From Mycobacterium sp. 3519A (GTDB taxonomy: Bacteria > Actinomycetota > Actinomycetes > Mycobacteriales > Mycobacteriaceae), in contig NZ_OESG01000014.1 in the NCBI RefSeq assembly GCF_900240945.1, positions 1,222,015-1,286,014 of the forward strand: DNA of 64,000 bases. The letters run 5' to 3'. This document shows, in pieces, positions 38,855-47,875 of this stretch. A program made the position numbers and the translations under genes. The notes beneath the pieces were generated by a model. It was not told the DNA's origin. It made no database searches and was given only the letters and a program-made list of their open reading frames with translations. Numbering within the stretch: the first letter of the stretch is position 1; every line of letters begins with the position of its first letter.

Positions 38855-41682
38855 CGCACGATGCTAGCGATCGGCCCTGTCAGCAGTTTCTGGTCGATGT
38901 TGGCGAGGGCGTAGGACACCGCCTCGTTCATCGTCATCCCCGCGCCCTCGGCGCGCAGCTGCCGTAACCGATCGCCACCGATCGCCTCGGAGGCGAGGTC
39001 GGCGGCTTCGCGCAGCGCCGAGAAAATGAAATGGGCGTTCGGTCCGGTCTGCCGCTGTTCTCGTCGCTGCTTGCCCGCCTTCGCGGAGGCCATTCGCTGG
39101 AACGTCGCGTATGCCGCGCCCTGCAGCACCGCGGCAACCTCGGGGTGTTCATCGACGAGCGCACGAGCGCACAACGCGAGGCATGGCGCGGTTTGCAGTA
39201 GGGCGGGACTCCAGCGCCACAGGGTCATGGCCCGCCCGCTCAATGCGAGGGCCAGACGCCAATCGCGAAGTCGCCCGGCGACCAGGCATGCGGTGACGAA
39301 CCCCGTCGACACCTCTTCGCCAGGCGCGCCGCCGGTCTCGATGCTTTCGCGCAGCAGTTCTCTGGCACGGTCGGCGTCGTCGTCGACGAGAGTGAGAGCT
39401 AATGCGTTGAGCCCCATCATGATTGCCCCCGGCATCCCGGATCGCCGCGCCAACGACACCGACCTTTCGGCGTGTGTCGCCGCTTCGTCGTGGCCGACAC
39501 CCCAAAGCACCGCGCTGCTGACGCCGTATGCCAGGTAAACGGCGGCCAGGCCGGGATAGCCGTCGGCGCCGGCGAGTTCCGCTGCCCGGATGTAGAGCGC
39601 GAGTGCATCGGCATAGGCGCCGGCAGACAACCGGGCCATGGCTTGCACGGCGCACACGTCGGCCTCGATTCTCGGCCCGTGATTGTCGGCGGGGCAGTTT
39701 CGCCCGCCCTCCAACGCCCGGCGGCAGAGGTCTTCCACGTCGTCCCAGTCGCCTCCGGCGTGGGCGTCGTAGGCTGCGGCCACGAGGACGCGCGGATACC
39801 CGGGTTGTTCGGCGGCGCCAGGCATCTTGAGTACGCGTGACGCCGGGATGAGGATCAGCTCGCCGATGGGGCTGACCGTATTGGTCCGGTTGGGCAGATT
39901 CGTCACGAGCGGGACAGCGAGGGCGGTGTTTCGCGTGTCGATGGCATTGGCCAGTGCCGCCCGGAGGTTGTCGCGTTCGAGTTTCATTTGTCTGGCGGAG
40001 ACCAGTTGGTCGGGCCCGTAGAAGTGTTGTGCGACCCGGGCCGAGAGGTCCGCATAGAACTGCGCATGCCGCTCAACAAGGTGAGCGGTCTCGCCCCATT
40101 CAGACAGCCGCTCCTCGCTGTACTGGCGAATGGTTTCCAGCAGTCGGAAACGCGTGCCTGCGAAGCTGTCCTCGGCAACGACGAGGGAACGGGCCACCAA
40201 ACTGGTGACCACATCCATCACTTCGTCGCGCTTGACCGGATCACCGGCGCAGACCTCTTCGACGGCTTCCAAGCTGCAGCCGCCGGTGAACACGGCCATG
40301 CGGGCAAGCAGGCGCTGTTCGGACGGGCTCAACAGTTCGTACGACCAGTCGATGGCCGCTCGTAGGGTGGCGTGCCGTTCGACTGCTCCGCGCCGCCCGC
40401 CCGCCAGTACTTGGAATCGGTGGTCGAGGCGCCGAAGAAGTTCCGGCGGGCTCAAAACCATGACTCGCGCGGCGGCCAACTCGATGGCCAGCGGCACACC
40501 GTCGAGGCGTTGGCAGATCTCTACCACAGCGCGGTCGTTGGTCGGGCTGAGCCTGAAATCGGCCTTGACGTGCCGGGCTCGTTCGACGAACAACTTGACG
40601 GCATCGGTGTGGACGAGTCGTTCGATATCGCCGCCCGGTTCACCGGATTCCAGCGGGGGCAGCGCGATCATCTGTTCGCCTTCGACGGCCATACCCTCCC
40701 GGCTGGTCGCCAGCACCACCACGCCTGTGCAGAAGCGTTCGATTCGGCCGACCAGCCGCGCGACGGGCGAGAGTACGTGTTCACAATTGTCGAACACCAG
40801 CAGAAGCTGCTTCTGCGACAACGCTTCGATCAAGGAATCCTCGAGGCTTTGGGTACTGCGATTGGTCATGTGCAGTGCCGCTGCGACCGCTTCCACCACG
40901 GCTGCCGGGTCGCGTACGGTGGCCAACTCGACCAGCCAGGCACCGTCGGGAAATTGCGGAAGTAGCTCGGCGGCAACCTGAATGGCCAGCCGTGTTTTTC
41001 CGACCCCACCCACTCCGGTGATCGTCACCAGACGCGATGCGTTGAGCGCGGATATGACTCGAGATGTTTCCGCTTGCCGGCCGATGAACGAACTGATCTG
41101 GGCGGGCAAATTGCCCGGGAATGAATCCAGAGTGCGAAGCGGTGGAAACTCCTCATGATGATGCGCGGACGCGAGTTGGTAAACCCGCAGCGGACGGCCG
41201 AGATCGCGAAGTCGGTGCATACCGAGGTCGATCAGTGTCAGGCCCTCAGGAAGGTCTGCGAGCACGAGCGCCTCGGTGGCGCCGGAGATAAGGATCTGTC
41301 CACCGTGCGCCGCCGCCATCAGGCGGGCGCAGCGATTTATCGGAAGGCTGGTATAGCCGCTGTCATCGACGATCACCGCTTCTGCCGTGTGCAGCCCGAT
41401 GCGCGCCCTCAGCGGTTCCGCTGTACGCCAATCCTCCTCTGCCAGAGCCTGTTTGACTGCCAATGCCGCTGACACTGCGTCGCTTGCCGTCGAGAACGCG
41501 GCCGCCATCCCGTCACCCATCCGGGAGAAGACGTGACCGCGATGCGCTGCGATCGTCTTCTCCAGGATCTCGTCGTGGCGCACCATCGCGGCCCGCATCG
41601 CCTGCGGGTCGTGTTCCCACATCCGGGTGGACCCCTCGAGGTCGGTGAGCAGAAAGGTCACCGTGCCCGACGGTAGCGGCAC
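38851..41682 (-). CDS. STAND ATPase with N-terminal class III nucleotide cyclase domain
   Basis: About 943 residues from GTG 41682; TTG 41697 is an alternative start. Residues 1-175 are a class III adenylyl/guanylyl cyclase domain: both metal Asp are present (TDLEGST, Asp14; MGDG, Asp57), as are the transition-state Asn116 and Arg120 (NRCAR). The substrate-specifying Lys is Ser53 (VFSRMGDG) and the paired Asp is lost, so activity or specificity is uncertain. Residues 195-470 are an NB-ARC-like ATPase (Walker A GVGGVGKT at 223-230, Walker [10 protein letters not shown]). A TPR-like helical region follows. No C-terminal LuxR helix-turn-helix is seen, unlike relatives such as Rv0386. Confidence 0.88.
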   Translation of the reverse strand: MPLPSGTVTFLLTDLEGSTRMWEHDPQAMRAAMVRHDEILEKTIAAHRGHVFSRMGDGMAAAFSTASDAVSAALAVKQALAEEDWRTAEPLRARIGLHTAEAVIVDDSGYTSLPINRCARLMAAAHGGQILISGATEALVLADLPEGLTLIDLGMHRLRDLGRPLRVYQLASAHHHEEFPPLRTLDSFPGNLPAQISSFIGRQAETSRVISALNASRLVTITGVGGVGKTRLAIQVAAELLPQFPDGAWLVELATVRDPAAVVEAVAAALHMTNRSTQSLEDSLIEALSQKQLLLVFDNCEHVLSPVARLVGRIERFCTGVVVLATSREGMAVEGEQMIALPPLESGEPGGDIERLVHTDAVKLFVERARHVKADFRLSPTNDRAVVEICQRLDGVPLAIELAAARVMVLSPPELLRRLDHRFQVLAGGRRGAVERHATLRAAIDWSYELLSPSEQRLLARMAVFTGGCSLEAVEEVCAGDPVKRDEVMDVVTSLVARSLVVAEDSFAGTRFRLLETIRQYSEERLSEWGETAHLVERHAQFYADLSARVAQHFYGPDQLVSARQMKLERDNLRAALANAIDTRNTALAVPLVTNLPNRTNTVSPIGELILIPASRVLKMPGAAEQPGYPRVLVAAAYDAHAGGDWDDVEDLCRRALEGGRNCPADNHGPRIEADVCAVQAMARLSAGAYADALALYIRAAELAGADGYPGLAAVYLAYGVSSAVLWGVGHDEAATHAERSVSLARRSGMPGAIMMGLNALALTLVDDDADRARELLRESIETGGAPGEEVSTGFVTACLVAGRLRDWRLALALSGRAMTLWRWSPALLQTAPCLALCARALVDEHPEVAAVLQGAAYATFQRMASAKAGKQRREQRQTGPNAHFIFSALREAADLASEAIGGDRLRQLRAEGAGMTMNEAVSYALANIDQKLLTGPIASIVR

Positions 41683-41722
41683 CGCATCACCCCCCAACCC
41701 GATGAGCTCGGGTCACTGGAGG

Positions 41723-42475
41723 TCAAGCGTATATGGCGACCACGATGTCATGGACGAACTGCGCCAACCCGGGCTCGACGTCGTCGTAGTACCGGGTGAA
41801 GCGTTCGTCGGCGAGATACATCTCGGCCAGGCAGCGGTGCATCTCGGCATCACAGTCGTAATACCGCTGGATCGACGCGCGGTGACGGGCGGCAAGGTCG
41901 TTGGCTTGCGCCGACCCCGGTTGCACGCCTGCGCGTTTGGCCTGCGCCAGGGCATCGAGCAGCGCGTCGACTTCGGCCTTGACCGCGATCCAGTCGTTCT
42001 TGCTGAACTGCGAAACCCGTTGCTGCGACTGCTTCCACGCGGCTGTCTCGCCCCAGCGTTCCTCCGCCTCGCGGGCATACTCGTCGCCGAACGCCGTCGT
42101 GCCGAAGATCTCGATCTGCTCTGCGGCAGTCAGCTGAATGCCTTGGCGGTGTGCGTCCATCAGTTCCTCCACTGCCTTGATCGTGTGCTGTAGCCGGTCG
42201 GCCTGTTCCAGCAGCAGCGCGTGCTGCCGTCGCAGGTGCTCGACCAGATCCGCATCCGGATCGTCGAGCAGGACGCGGATCTCGTCGAGCGGCATCCCGA
42301 CGGACCGGTACACCAACACCATGTGCAGTCGTTCGACGTCGGCGTCGGTGTAGCCACGGTAGCCCGCCGCGGTGCGCACGCTCGGCACCGCCAGACCGAT
42401 GCGGTCGTAGTGGTGCAGCGTGCGCACGGATACGCCCGTGAGGGCGGCTACCGCACCGACGGATTTGGCGTCCAT
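41723..42475 (-). CDS. MerR-family TipA-like regulator
   Basis: A 250-residue activator. Residues 5-75 are the MerR winged helix (SVGAVAALTGVSVRTLHHYDRIGL, then YRGYTDADVERL), and a coiled-coil dimer helix follows (RRQHALLLEQADRLQHTI). The C-terminal ~130 residues are a TipAS domain (ERWGETAAWKQSQQR, SIQRYYDCDAEMHRCLAEMYLADERF), which in TipAL binds thiopeptides and other multidrug ligands. It likely activates its own promoter and drug-response genes when ligand binds. Confidence 0.92.
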   Translation of the reverse strand: MDAKSVGAVAALTGVSVRTLHHYDRIGLAVPSVRTAAGYRGYTDADVERLHMVLVYRSVGMPLDEIRVLLDDPDADLVEHLRRQHALLLEQADRLQHTIKAVEELMDAHRQGIQLTAAEQIEIFGTTAFGDEYAREAEERWGETAAWKQSQQRVSQFSKNDWIAVKAEVDALLDALAQAKRAGVQPGSAQANDLAARHRASIQRYYDCDAEMHRCLAEMYLADERFTRYYDDVEPGLAQFVHDIVVAIYA

Positions 42476-42518
42476 ATCGCCACTATCGACCCTGACGTCG
42501 CGTGAGGGTCAAATCCCC

Positions 42519-42963
42519 TCAGTCGGCTGAATGCCTGCGCGCGAGGAGCACCACCAGGATTGCCAGAACCCCTGCGGCGATCGCGGCGGCAATCGGCAAC
42601 CGCGACGGTTCGGGTCCGATCAGTGGTGCGGGGGCAGGTCCGCTGACGGGGTTGCTTGCCGTCGAGACGGCCGACTTTGCCTGTGCTGCAGCCTCTTTGG
42701 CGGCCGAAGCGAGATCGCCGTTGGTGTCGGCCAGTTTCGCGGGCGCCTTCTTGGCGGGGGCTTTCTTCGCCGCAGCCTTCTTGGCGGGCGCCTTCTTGGC
42801 AGCAGTCTTCTTCGCGGCCTTGGCCGGCGCCTTCTTCGCAGCTTTCTTCGCGGCCTTGGCCGGTGTCTTCTTGGCCGCCGGGGGTGCGGGCGGTTCAGGG
42901 GGATTCCGCCGCCGGTGCTGCGGCGTCGGGCCTGTCGTCGCGGTGATCCTGCTGGTCTGCCAT
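42519..42963 (-). pseudogene. hns: H-NS-like histone-like membrane-anchored protein, frameshifted
   Basis: The ATG at 42963 (Shine-Dalgarno AAAGGAG) starts MADQQDHRDDRPDAAAPA but meets TGA at 42895-42897 after 22 codons. One frame away, the same strand encodes PEPPAPPAAKKTPAK, a long AKK/PAKK-repeat region, an acidic linker, and a C-terminal membrane helix (LPIAAAIAAGVLAILVVLL) ending at TGA 42519-42521. Removing one C from the C run (GGGGG on + at 42898-42902) joins them into 147 codons. Layout and neighbourhood match M. tuberculosis Rv3852 (Hns), a nucleoid protein with a C-terminal anchor. The break is a natural mutation or a sequencing error. Confidence 0.8.
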
Positions 42964-43033
42964 CTGGCTGCTCCTTTGCGCCTGTCTCCTCTAGCCGGCA
43001 GTGGCTCCCATCATGCCAGGGCCGGGTACGGCG

Positions 43034-43894
43034 TTAACCGGTCACTGCCAGCGCGGCCGCCAGCGTCAGCGCGACCGCCATGATCGCCACCTCGAACAAC
43101 GCCCGCGACCGTGACACCACCGCGGTGGCCCGGTGCGCACGCGCGGCGGGCACCCACATCGTGCGATTGCGGTACGCCAACAGCACCAGAGCCACCGTCA
43201 GCACGATCTTCGCGGTCAGCAGCCTGCCGTACCCCGTCGTGACCAGCTGGCTCGGCGAGCCCAGCGTGATCACCGCCCCGACCACGCCGCCTGCCAGCAG
43301 CGCCGCTACACAACCCAGCGACAGCTGGGAGAACCGCGGCAGCACCCTGGCCCACTGGCCGCGGTGCCTGACCGTGAGCACCAACGCGGCCAGCGTGCCG
43401 CACCAGAGCGCCGCCGCGAGCGTGTGCACGGCGACCGCCAACCCGCCCACCGGGCTCTCCGACAGATGGCCGGTCAGCGGGCGGGCGGCCACCCCGGCCG
43501 CCGCCACACCAGCGACCGCGACGTTCGTCGCCGCAGTCCGCGGCGCCACCGCGACCAGCCCCACCAGACCCGCCGCGACCACACTGAACAGCGCGGAGCG
43601 CCCCGGCGCGGTGTGCAACGCGAAGTCGAGCACCGTGTGCACGCCCAGCCGGGGCAGCCCGAGCGCCGCCGCCTCGGCGGTCTCCACGACGAGGCGCAGC
43701 AGTTCCGCGACGAACCAGACCGCCGCCACGATCGTCAACGGACCGGTGGCGCGCCGCATCAACTCGTCGCGGTAGCGGGGCACGTCGAGCATCGGCACGA
43801 CGGCAAGACCGAACGCGACGACGGCCGACAGGTCGGCCGCCGCGCGCACCACCGCCGACAACAGCGGCGTCACCGCTGTCGCCGCACCGCCCAT
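43034..43894 (-). CDS. copD: CopD-family copper transport membrane protein
   Basis: A 286-residue polytopic membrane protein with about eight helices, matching the CopD domain: the GGLAVAVHTLAAALWCGTLAALVL block has the His and Trp-x-Gly of the family. It is thought to carry copper across the inner membrane with CopC. The ATG at 43894 lies inside the end of copC (25-bp overlap), so it is translated with it. Part of the ycnI-copC-copD unit, transcribed towards hns. Confidence 0.88.
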   Translation of the reverse strand: MGGAATAVTPLLSAVVRAAADLSAVVAFGLAVVPMLDVPRYRDELMRRATGPLTIVAAVWFVAELLRLVVETAEAAALGLPRLGVHTVLDFALHTAPGRSALFSVVAAGLVGLVAVAPRTAATNVAVAGVAAAGVAARPLTGHLSESPVGGLAVAVHTLAAALWCGTLAALVLTVRHRGQWARVLPRFSQLSLGCVAALLAGGVVGAVITLGSPSQLVTTGYGRLLTAKIVLTVALVLLAYRNRTMWVPAARAHRATAVVSRSRALFEVAIMAVALTLAAALAVTG

Positions 43895-44376
43895 ATCGCA
43901 GCGCCCGCGACGATCAGTCCGGCGGCGACGAAGAACGGCCAGACCGGAATGCCGTCGTCATGCGGCTGCGTCGCCGACGCCGACGGACCGGGTGTGCCGG
44001 TCCCCGCGACAGTCAGCGTGAACGACCACGATCCGGACACCACATGACCGTCGGCAGACGTCACCCGGTAATTGACCGTGTACGTGCCGGCCGGGCCGAG
44101 CGGCCGCACCCCGACGCTGACGACCGCGCCGTCGATATGCGGTTCACCCGTCGACCAGAGGTTGCCGTCCGGGCCGACGACCGTCATCGCGGCGAACTGT
44201 GTCTGCAGTGCCTCCTTGAACATCGCGCTGACCTTGTGCGGCGCCTGGGTCAACTCGGTGTTCTCGACGGGGTCGGTCGCCACGCGGGTCGCATGAGCCG
44301 ATGCGACACCGGCGCCTGCCACCGCCGCCGTGGTCAGCGAGATGGCCAACAGCAGTGTCGCGATGAGGCGATTCAT
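43870..44376 (-). CDS. copC: CopC-domain copper-binding exported protein
   Basis: A 168-residue protein. The signal peptide ends in GVASAHA so that a His is at the mature N-terminus, the usual first Cu(II) ligand of CopC. The beta-barrel blocks LTQAPHKVSAMFKEAL and YTVNYRVTSADGHVVSG follow, with His in DGHVVSG as the second ligand. A Ser/Pro linker leads to a C-terminal membrane helix (VWPFFVAAGLIVAGAAIWAV). The ATG overlaps the ycnI stop by 4 bases. It should bind periplasmic copper and hand it to CopD. Confidence 0.9.
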   Translation of the reverse strand: MNRLIATLLLAISLTTAAVAGAGVASAHATRVATDPVENTELTQAPHKVSAMFKEALQTQFAAMTVVGPDGNLWSTGEPHIDGAVVSVGVRPLGPAGTYTVNYRVTSADGHVVSGSWSFTLTVAGTGTPGPSASATQPHDDGIPVWPFFVAAGLIVAGAAIWAVRRQR

Positions 44377-44987
44377 GCTCGACGTCGTATCAGTAAGGCT
44401 GACGCGACCGCAACGGCGGCGACCGCCAGCGCACCGCCGGCCAGCCAGCGCGCCGTGTCGTCGGCCGCGGGCGTCGAGGCCGACGCGCTTGTCAGCGCGA
44501 TCTCGGGCGCCGGGTGTTCGGGCTCCTCCCCGCCGGGCGGGGTGGGTTGGTCCCACTTCACCACCGTGCCGTCCGAATACGTCTGCGTGGCGGGCAGGCT
44601 GATGGATGGCGTGTCCGGCAGCTTCACCGAGATCCGGAACAGCGCGAACTGGTCCGGTGGAATCCCGGCCCCCGGCGCCGCGGTCCAGGTGATCGAGCTG
44701 ACCGTTCCGGCGGCCGCGTCGCGGTCCAGCTTGGCGGTCCAGCCCGGCATGACTTCGGTGCTCGCCGAGGCGACATTGGGTAATGCAACGCTCAATTGCG
44801 TTGTCAAAGCGCCCTTTTCGGATTCGTTGGGCACCCTGAAGGTGACCACCGAATAGGAGCCGGGTGCCGGATTGTCCGCGTCGGCGTGGACATGGGCCGA
44901 CGCGGGAGCGGCGCCGGCCAGCAGGCTGACGGGAATCACCGCAGCGGTGATGAGGGCGCGCGAGGACGCCCGGGTACTGATTCGCAT
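44373..44987 (-). CDS. YcnI-family (DUF1775) copper-binding exported protein
   Basis: A 204-residue exported protein. The signal peptide ends at PASA, exposing HVHADADNPAPGSYSVVTFRVPNE, the characteristic YcnI start in which the N-terminal His and a nearby Glu bind Cu(II). TPPGGEEPEHPAP is a disordered linker, and the C-terminal hydrophobic helix plus RRR anchors the protein. In Bacillus ycnI is next to the CopCD-like ycnJ. Here it is translationally coupled to copC and copD, so a shared role in copper acquisition or tolerance is likely. Confidence 0.9.
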   Translation of the reverse strand: MRISTRASSRALITAAVIPVSLLAGAAPASAHVHADADNPAPGSYSVVTFRVPNESEKGALTTQLSVALPNVASASTEVMPGWTAKLDRDAAAGTVSSITWTAAPGAGIPPDQFALFRISVKLPDTPSISLPATQTYSDGTVVKWDQPTPPGGEEPEHPAPEIALTSASASTPAADDTARWLAGGALAVAAVAVASALLIRRRA

Positions 44988-45023
44988 TCGATTGTGGCTT
45001 TCGTGTGTCGAAGGGGTGTCGGT

Positions 45024-45551
45024 TCAGCGGCTGTGGCTGACCGGCGGACCCCGATGCGACATCGAAGCAGCGAGCAGAAGAACCCAACGCGGCGGCTGGT
45101 CGGCGTCGTCGACCGCCACCACGGGTGCGACGGTGACGGGCCCGGCGACGCTGCGCACCGCGGCACGCACGGCGTGAGACAGCGCGCGGCACAGTCGGTC
45201 GCTGGCAGCGATCAGCAGCGCGCCGCTTGCGACGGCGACCGCGTGAGCCGCCAGCATCACGGCGGCAGGCGGAGCCGTCGCAGCCGCGTGGCTGTGCCCG
45301 ACGGCGCCAAGGACGACGTGTCCGCAGAGTTGGCCCGCGGCGAGCAGGCCCAGTAGCACCCTGACATCGGCGGCGCGGGCCATCGTGGCGCCCAGCGCGC
45401 CGACGGTCGCGGCCAGCACCGCGAGCAGGCCGACGACCGCGCCTGTCGGGGCCGCGCCGCTGCCCACCGCATGCGCGGCGACGGCCAGCGCGGCGGTCAG
45501 CAATCCCGCGGCCGTACCGCGAAGGCGCGCAGCGGGATTGGCGGTCGACAC
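45024..45551 (-). CDS. Ala-rich polytopic membrane protein upstream of the copper genes
   Basis: A 175-residue protein from GTG 45551 with four probable membrane helices, including GAVVGLLAVLAATVGALGATM, VLLGLLAAGQLCGHVVLG and AAVMLAAHAVAVASGALLIA. His residues near the third helix (GHVVLGAVGHSHAAA) could bind metal. It lies 36 bp before ycnI and 5 bp after the Rv3850-like stop on the same strand, so it is probably in the copper operon. Similar Ala-rich proteins commonly accompany ycnI genes in actinobacteria. Function unknown. Confidence 0.7.
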   Translation of the reverse strand: MSTANPAARLRGTAAGLLTAALAVAAHAVGSGAAPTGAVVGLLAVLAATVGALGATMARAADVRVLLGLLAAGQLCGHVVLGAVGHSHAAATAPPAAVMLAAHAVAVASGALLIAASDRLCRALSHAVRAAVRSVAGPVTVAPVVAVDDADQPPRWVLLLAASMSHRGPPVSHSR

Positions 45552-45556
45552 GTCGG

Positions 45557-46210
45557 TCAGACGAGGCCCAACCGGGCCATCAGGTCGGCGTCGATGCCGT
45601 CGAGTTGCTTGGCGATCGCGTCGTGCGCAGCGCGACGGCGTGACACCGGCATGTTCTCCGCGGCCGTGACGGCGGCCGACAGGTCACGCAGCCGGTCGGT
45701 GATGGCGGTGACGAACTGCTTGGTCTCGGCGTCCTTGGGCTTCTTCTCGGCGACCAGGCGCAACGACTGCTCGGCGCCCGCGATCCGGGCCGACAACTCG
45801 GCGCCGTGCCCGGAGAACTGGCCCAGCTGGGCGAGCGGGACGCCGAGCCGAGCGGCCTTGCGTTCGTCGAGGTAGCCGCGCGCGGCGATGGAGGCCCGGT
45901 AGAACAGCGGCACCGCGATCGGCGCGAGCAGCCGGGTGACTGTGAGCATCCGCCGAATGCGGGTGGGGGAGAACAACTTACCTTCGCGGGCAGCCTTGAG
46001 CTGAGCCTCGGCAACCTTCAGCGCGGCCTTGTCGCTGTCACGTTGGGCCCGCAGTTGCGCCTTCAATGCCCTGGTTTCGGCCGCCTGCTGCGACTTGATG
46101 CGACGCGCTTCGTTCTTGGCGGCCAGCTTGGCCTCGAGCTTGGCCTTGGCCTTGATGGCGCGGGCCTCGGCGCGGCGGGTGGCACGGGTTTTGCGCTTGA
46201 ACAGGCTCAT
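45557..46210 (-). CDS. Basic coiled-coil protein (Rv3850-type)
   Basis: A 217-residue protein, equal in size and place to M. tuberculosis Rv3850. The first ~100 residues are a strongly charged Lys/Arg/Ala/Glu helix (RAEARAIKAKAKLEAKLAAK), likely coiled coil. A hydrophobic segment follows (LTVTRLLAPIAVPLFYRASIAA), then a second helical region ending MARLGLV. No enzymatic motif is seen. It might associate with the membrane or nucleic acid. Function unknown. Confidence 0.85.
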   Translation of the reverse strand: MSLFKRKTRATRRAEARAIKAKAKLEAKLAAKNEARRIKSQQAAETRALKAQLRAQRDSDKAALKVAEAQLKAAREGKLFSPTRIRRMLTVTRLLAPIAVPLFYRASIAARGYLDERKAARLGVPLAQLGQFSGHGAELSARIAGAEQSLRLVAEKKPKDAETKQFVTAITDRLRDLSAAVTAAENMPVSRRRAAHDAIAKQLDGIDADLMARLGLV

Positions 46211-46397
46211 CCCGTCGGCCTCCCAGTGATCTCGTCCGCAATTGGAGATCCAACACTATCGTCCGGACCATCGGGCGTTTCGGTGTGTCCCGTCGGCGGG
46301 TACTTGGAAATCCACAGCGAGCCGTTTGCCATGGCTGTGCAAGAATTAACGGATCTCGTGAATAGGCGCTGTTGACGCCGCGAAGGGTGGTGACGAC

Positions 46398-47324
46398 GTG
46401 GGTTCGCGTGTGCACGGCGCCGCGTCGGCCTGCATAGTGACCGTCGGCCTCTTCTTCTGCGGATTGGGCGGCGCGCTGGCTCTCGCCGATCCGTCGGCCC
46501 CACCGCAGCCTGGTTCGCACACCGATGACCCGCCGGGCAAGGATGCGCCGGGCGAGCACGAAAGCGGCGGGACGAAGGAGAACCCCACTCCCGATAAGGG
46601 CCCGAGCACCGCGACCGCGACAGGAAGTAACAACAGCGCGAGCCCAAGCAACCACAATTGCGGCAACAAGAAGCCCAAAGGCAAGGCCCGTGGTTGCGGT
46701 ACGAGTAATTCGTCGGCGCCGCCTTCGACGGCAACTGACTCATCGACCGTCGAGACGCAGACCGAGACCGATACCACTACCCGAAGTACGTCCACCACGA
46801 CTTCGTCGGTCGGGCTGCCTGCACCGGGCGGGGGCGGCGGCGCCGTTCCGCAGGCCCCGGGAGGCGGCGGGGCATTGCCGCCGGAGATGCAACTGCCGCC
46901 GGCCGCGTCGGAACCGCCTGCCATCAGCAGCGTCCCAGACGTCGGTGCCGCACCCGTCGAGTTGCCGATCCCACCGATCACCCTGCCGGTCATCATCGCG
47001 CCGCCCGCAGGCCTCGGCGCAGGCGGCGCACCCGCGGGCCCGGCGTTGCCGGCAGCACCGCGCGCCGTATCGGCGGAACCGCCCGCAGGCCGGGAACCGC
47101 TGCCAGCCAACGCTGGTAGCAACGCCGCAGTGCCTCCCGCGACATACCGGATCGGCTACGCGGACTATTTGCGGAACGCCGGATTGTCCCAGGTCGCGGC
47201 CTTGGCAGTGCCCGGCGTAGCGGGCATGCTAGTACTCACCGGCGCCGGGGGATTGGTTGGCTATCGCCAGGCGAAGGCGGGCCGGGCGGTGCACACCAGT
47301 GCCACCGCGCGGTTTGTGAACTGA
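46398..47324 (+). CDS. Secreted Pro/Thr/Ser-rich low-complexity protein
   Basis: A 308-residue protein from GTG 46398. A signal peptide (CIVTVGLFFCGLGGALALA) ends near residue 30. Most of the remainder is disordered: Asp/Pro/Gly/Lys-rich to about 100, a Ser/Thr/Asp region (TETDTTTRSTSTTTSS), then Pro/Gly/Ala-rich. It finishes with VAALAVPGVAGMLVLTGAGGLVGYRQAK, a hydrophobic helix and basic tail that would anchor it in the membrane. It is likely a wall-spanning stalk or adhesin-like protein. I recognise no domain. Confidence 0.75.
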   Translation: MGSRVHGAASACIVTVGLFFCGLGGALALADPSAPPQPGSHTDDPPGKDAPGEHESGGTKENPTPDKGPSTATATGSNNSASPSNHNCGNKKPKGKARGCGTSNSSAPPSTATDSSTVETQTETDTTTRSTSTTTSSVGLPAPGGGGGAVPQAPGGGGALPPEMQLPPAASEPPAISSVPDVGAAPVELPIPPITLPVIIAPPAGLGAGGAPAGPALPAAPRAVSAEPPAGREPLPANAGSNAAVPPATYRIGYADYLRNAGLSQVAALAVPGVAGMLVLTGAGGLVGYRQAKAGRAVHTSATARFVN

Positions 47325-47383
47325 TGGAACTGCCCGTCCAAACCGGGGCGGACAGCGCATAGTGGACGTCGAAAGGGGGTTGT

Positions 47384-47875
47384 ATGCCTGCCAGTCGCCG
47401 CGTCACCCGCGCCGTCAGCGCGGTGCTCGATCTTGCCCCACGCCGCGGGGAAGTCTCTTTGCCTCGCCTCGTCGATGCCGTGAGCGAGGATCGTAACCGG
47501 CCGATAGAACTCAAAATGGCCGACCTGCCACCAGGAGTGTGCGGGCAGTGGCGCCAATACGCCGACCGCGACGTCTTCCTGATCCAGAAGGGCCTACCCG
47601 CGTGGGACCGCACCCTGGCCCACGAACTCGGCCATCTGGTGCTGGGTCACGAGGGCATCCCCGTGGTCCAGGCGGCCAGGGAGAACACCGAGATGGCCAG
47701 CTCCGATCTGATCGGTTACATGCTCAACCAGCGGACCGGATGCATGGGTCCCGCCGGTGAGGACGCCGAACAGGAAGCCGAGGACTTCGCGGCCCTGCTG
47801 ATCTACCGGCTTGGTCGACTACCGTCGGATCGCTCGTCGATTGTTCAGGTCCGACTCGGAGAGGCGTTTGGTTGA
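47384..47875 (+). CDS. ImmA/IrrE-family zinc metallopeptidase
   Basis: A 163-residue protein with the zinc site HELGHLVLGHE (HExxH plus downstream Glu-rich helix EDAEQEAEDFAALLIY), the ImmA/IrrE pattern. Such peptidases cleave XRE-type repressors encoded near them. The ATG at 47384 follows AAAGGGGG. It overlaps the next gene by 4 bases (TTGA). An XRE-type DNA-binding protein, EspR, lies 1.2 kb downstream on the other strand. Cytoplasmic; no signal peptide. Confidence 0.85.
   Translation: MPASRRVTRAVSAVLDLAPRRGEVSLPRLVDAVSEDRNRPIELKMADLPPGVCGQWRQYADRDVFLIQKGLPAWDRTLAHELGHLVLGHEGIPVVQAARENTEMASSDLIGYMLNQRTGCMGPAGEDAEQEAEDFAALLIYRLGRLPSDRSSIVQVRLGEAFG

Noticed and set aside
42502..43083. Plus-strand frame of 193 codons rich in AAFLAGAFF
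   Set aside because: It is the complement of the AKK-repeat region of the hns-like gene. The minus strand has the ribosome binding site, the homologous layout and the membrane helix.
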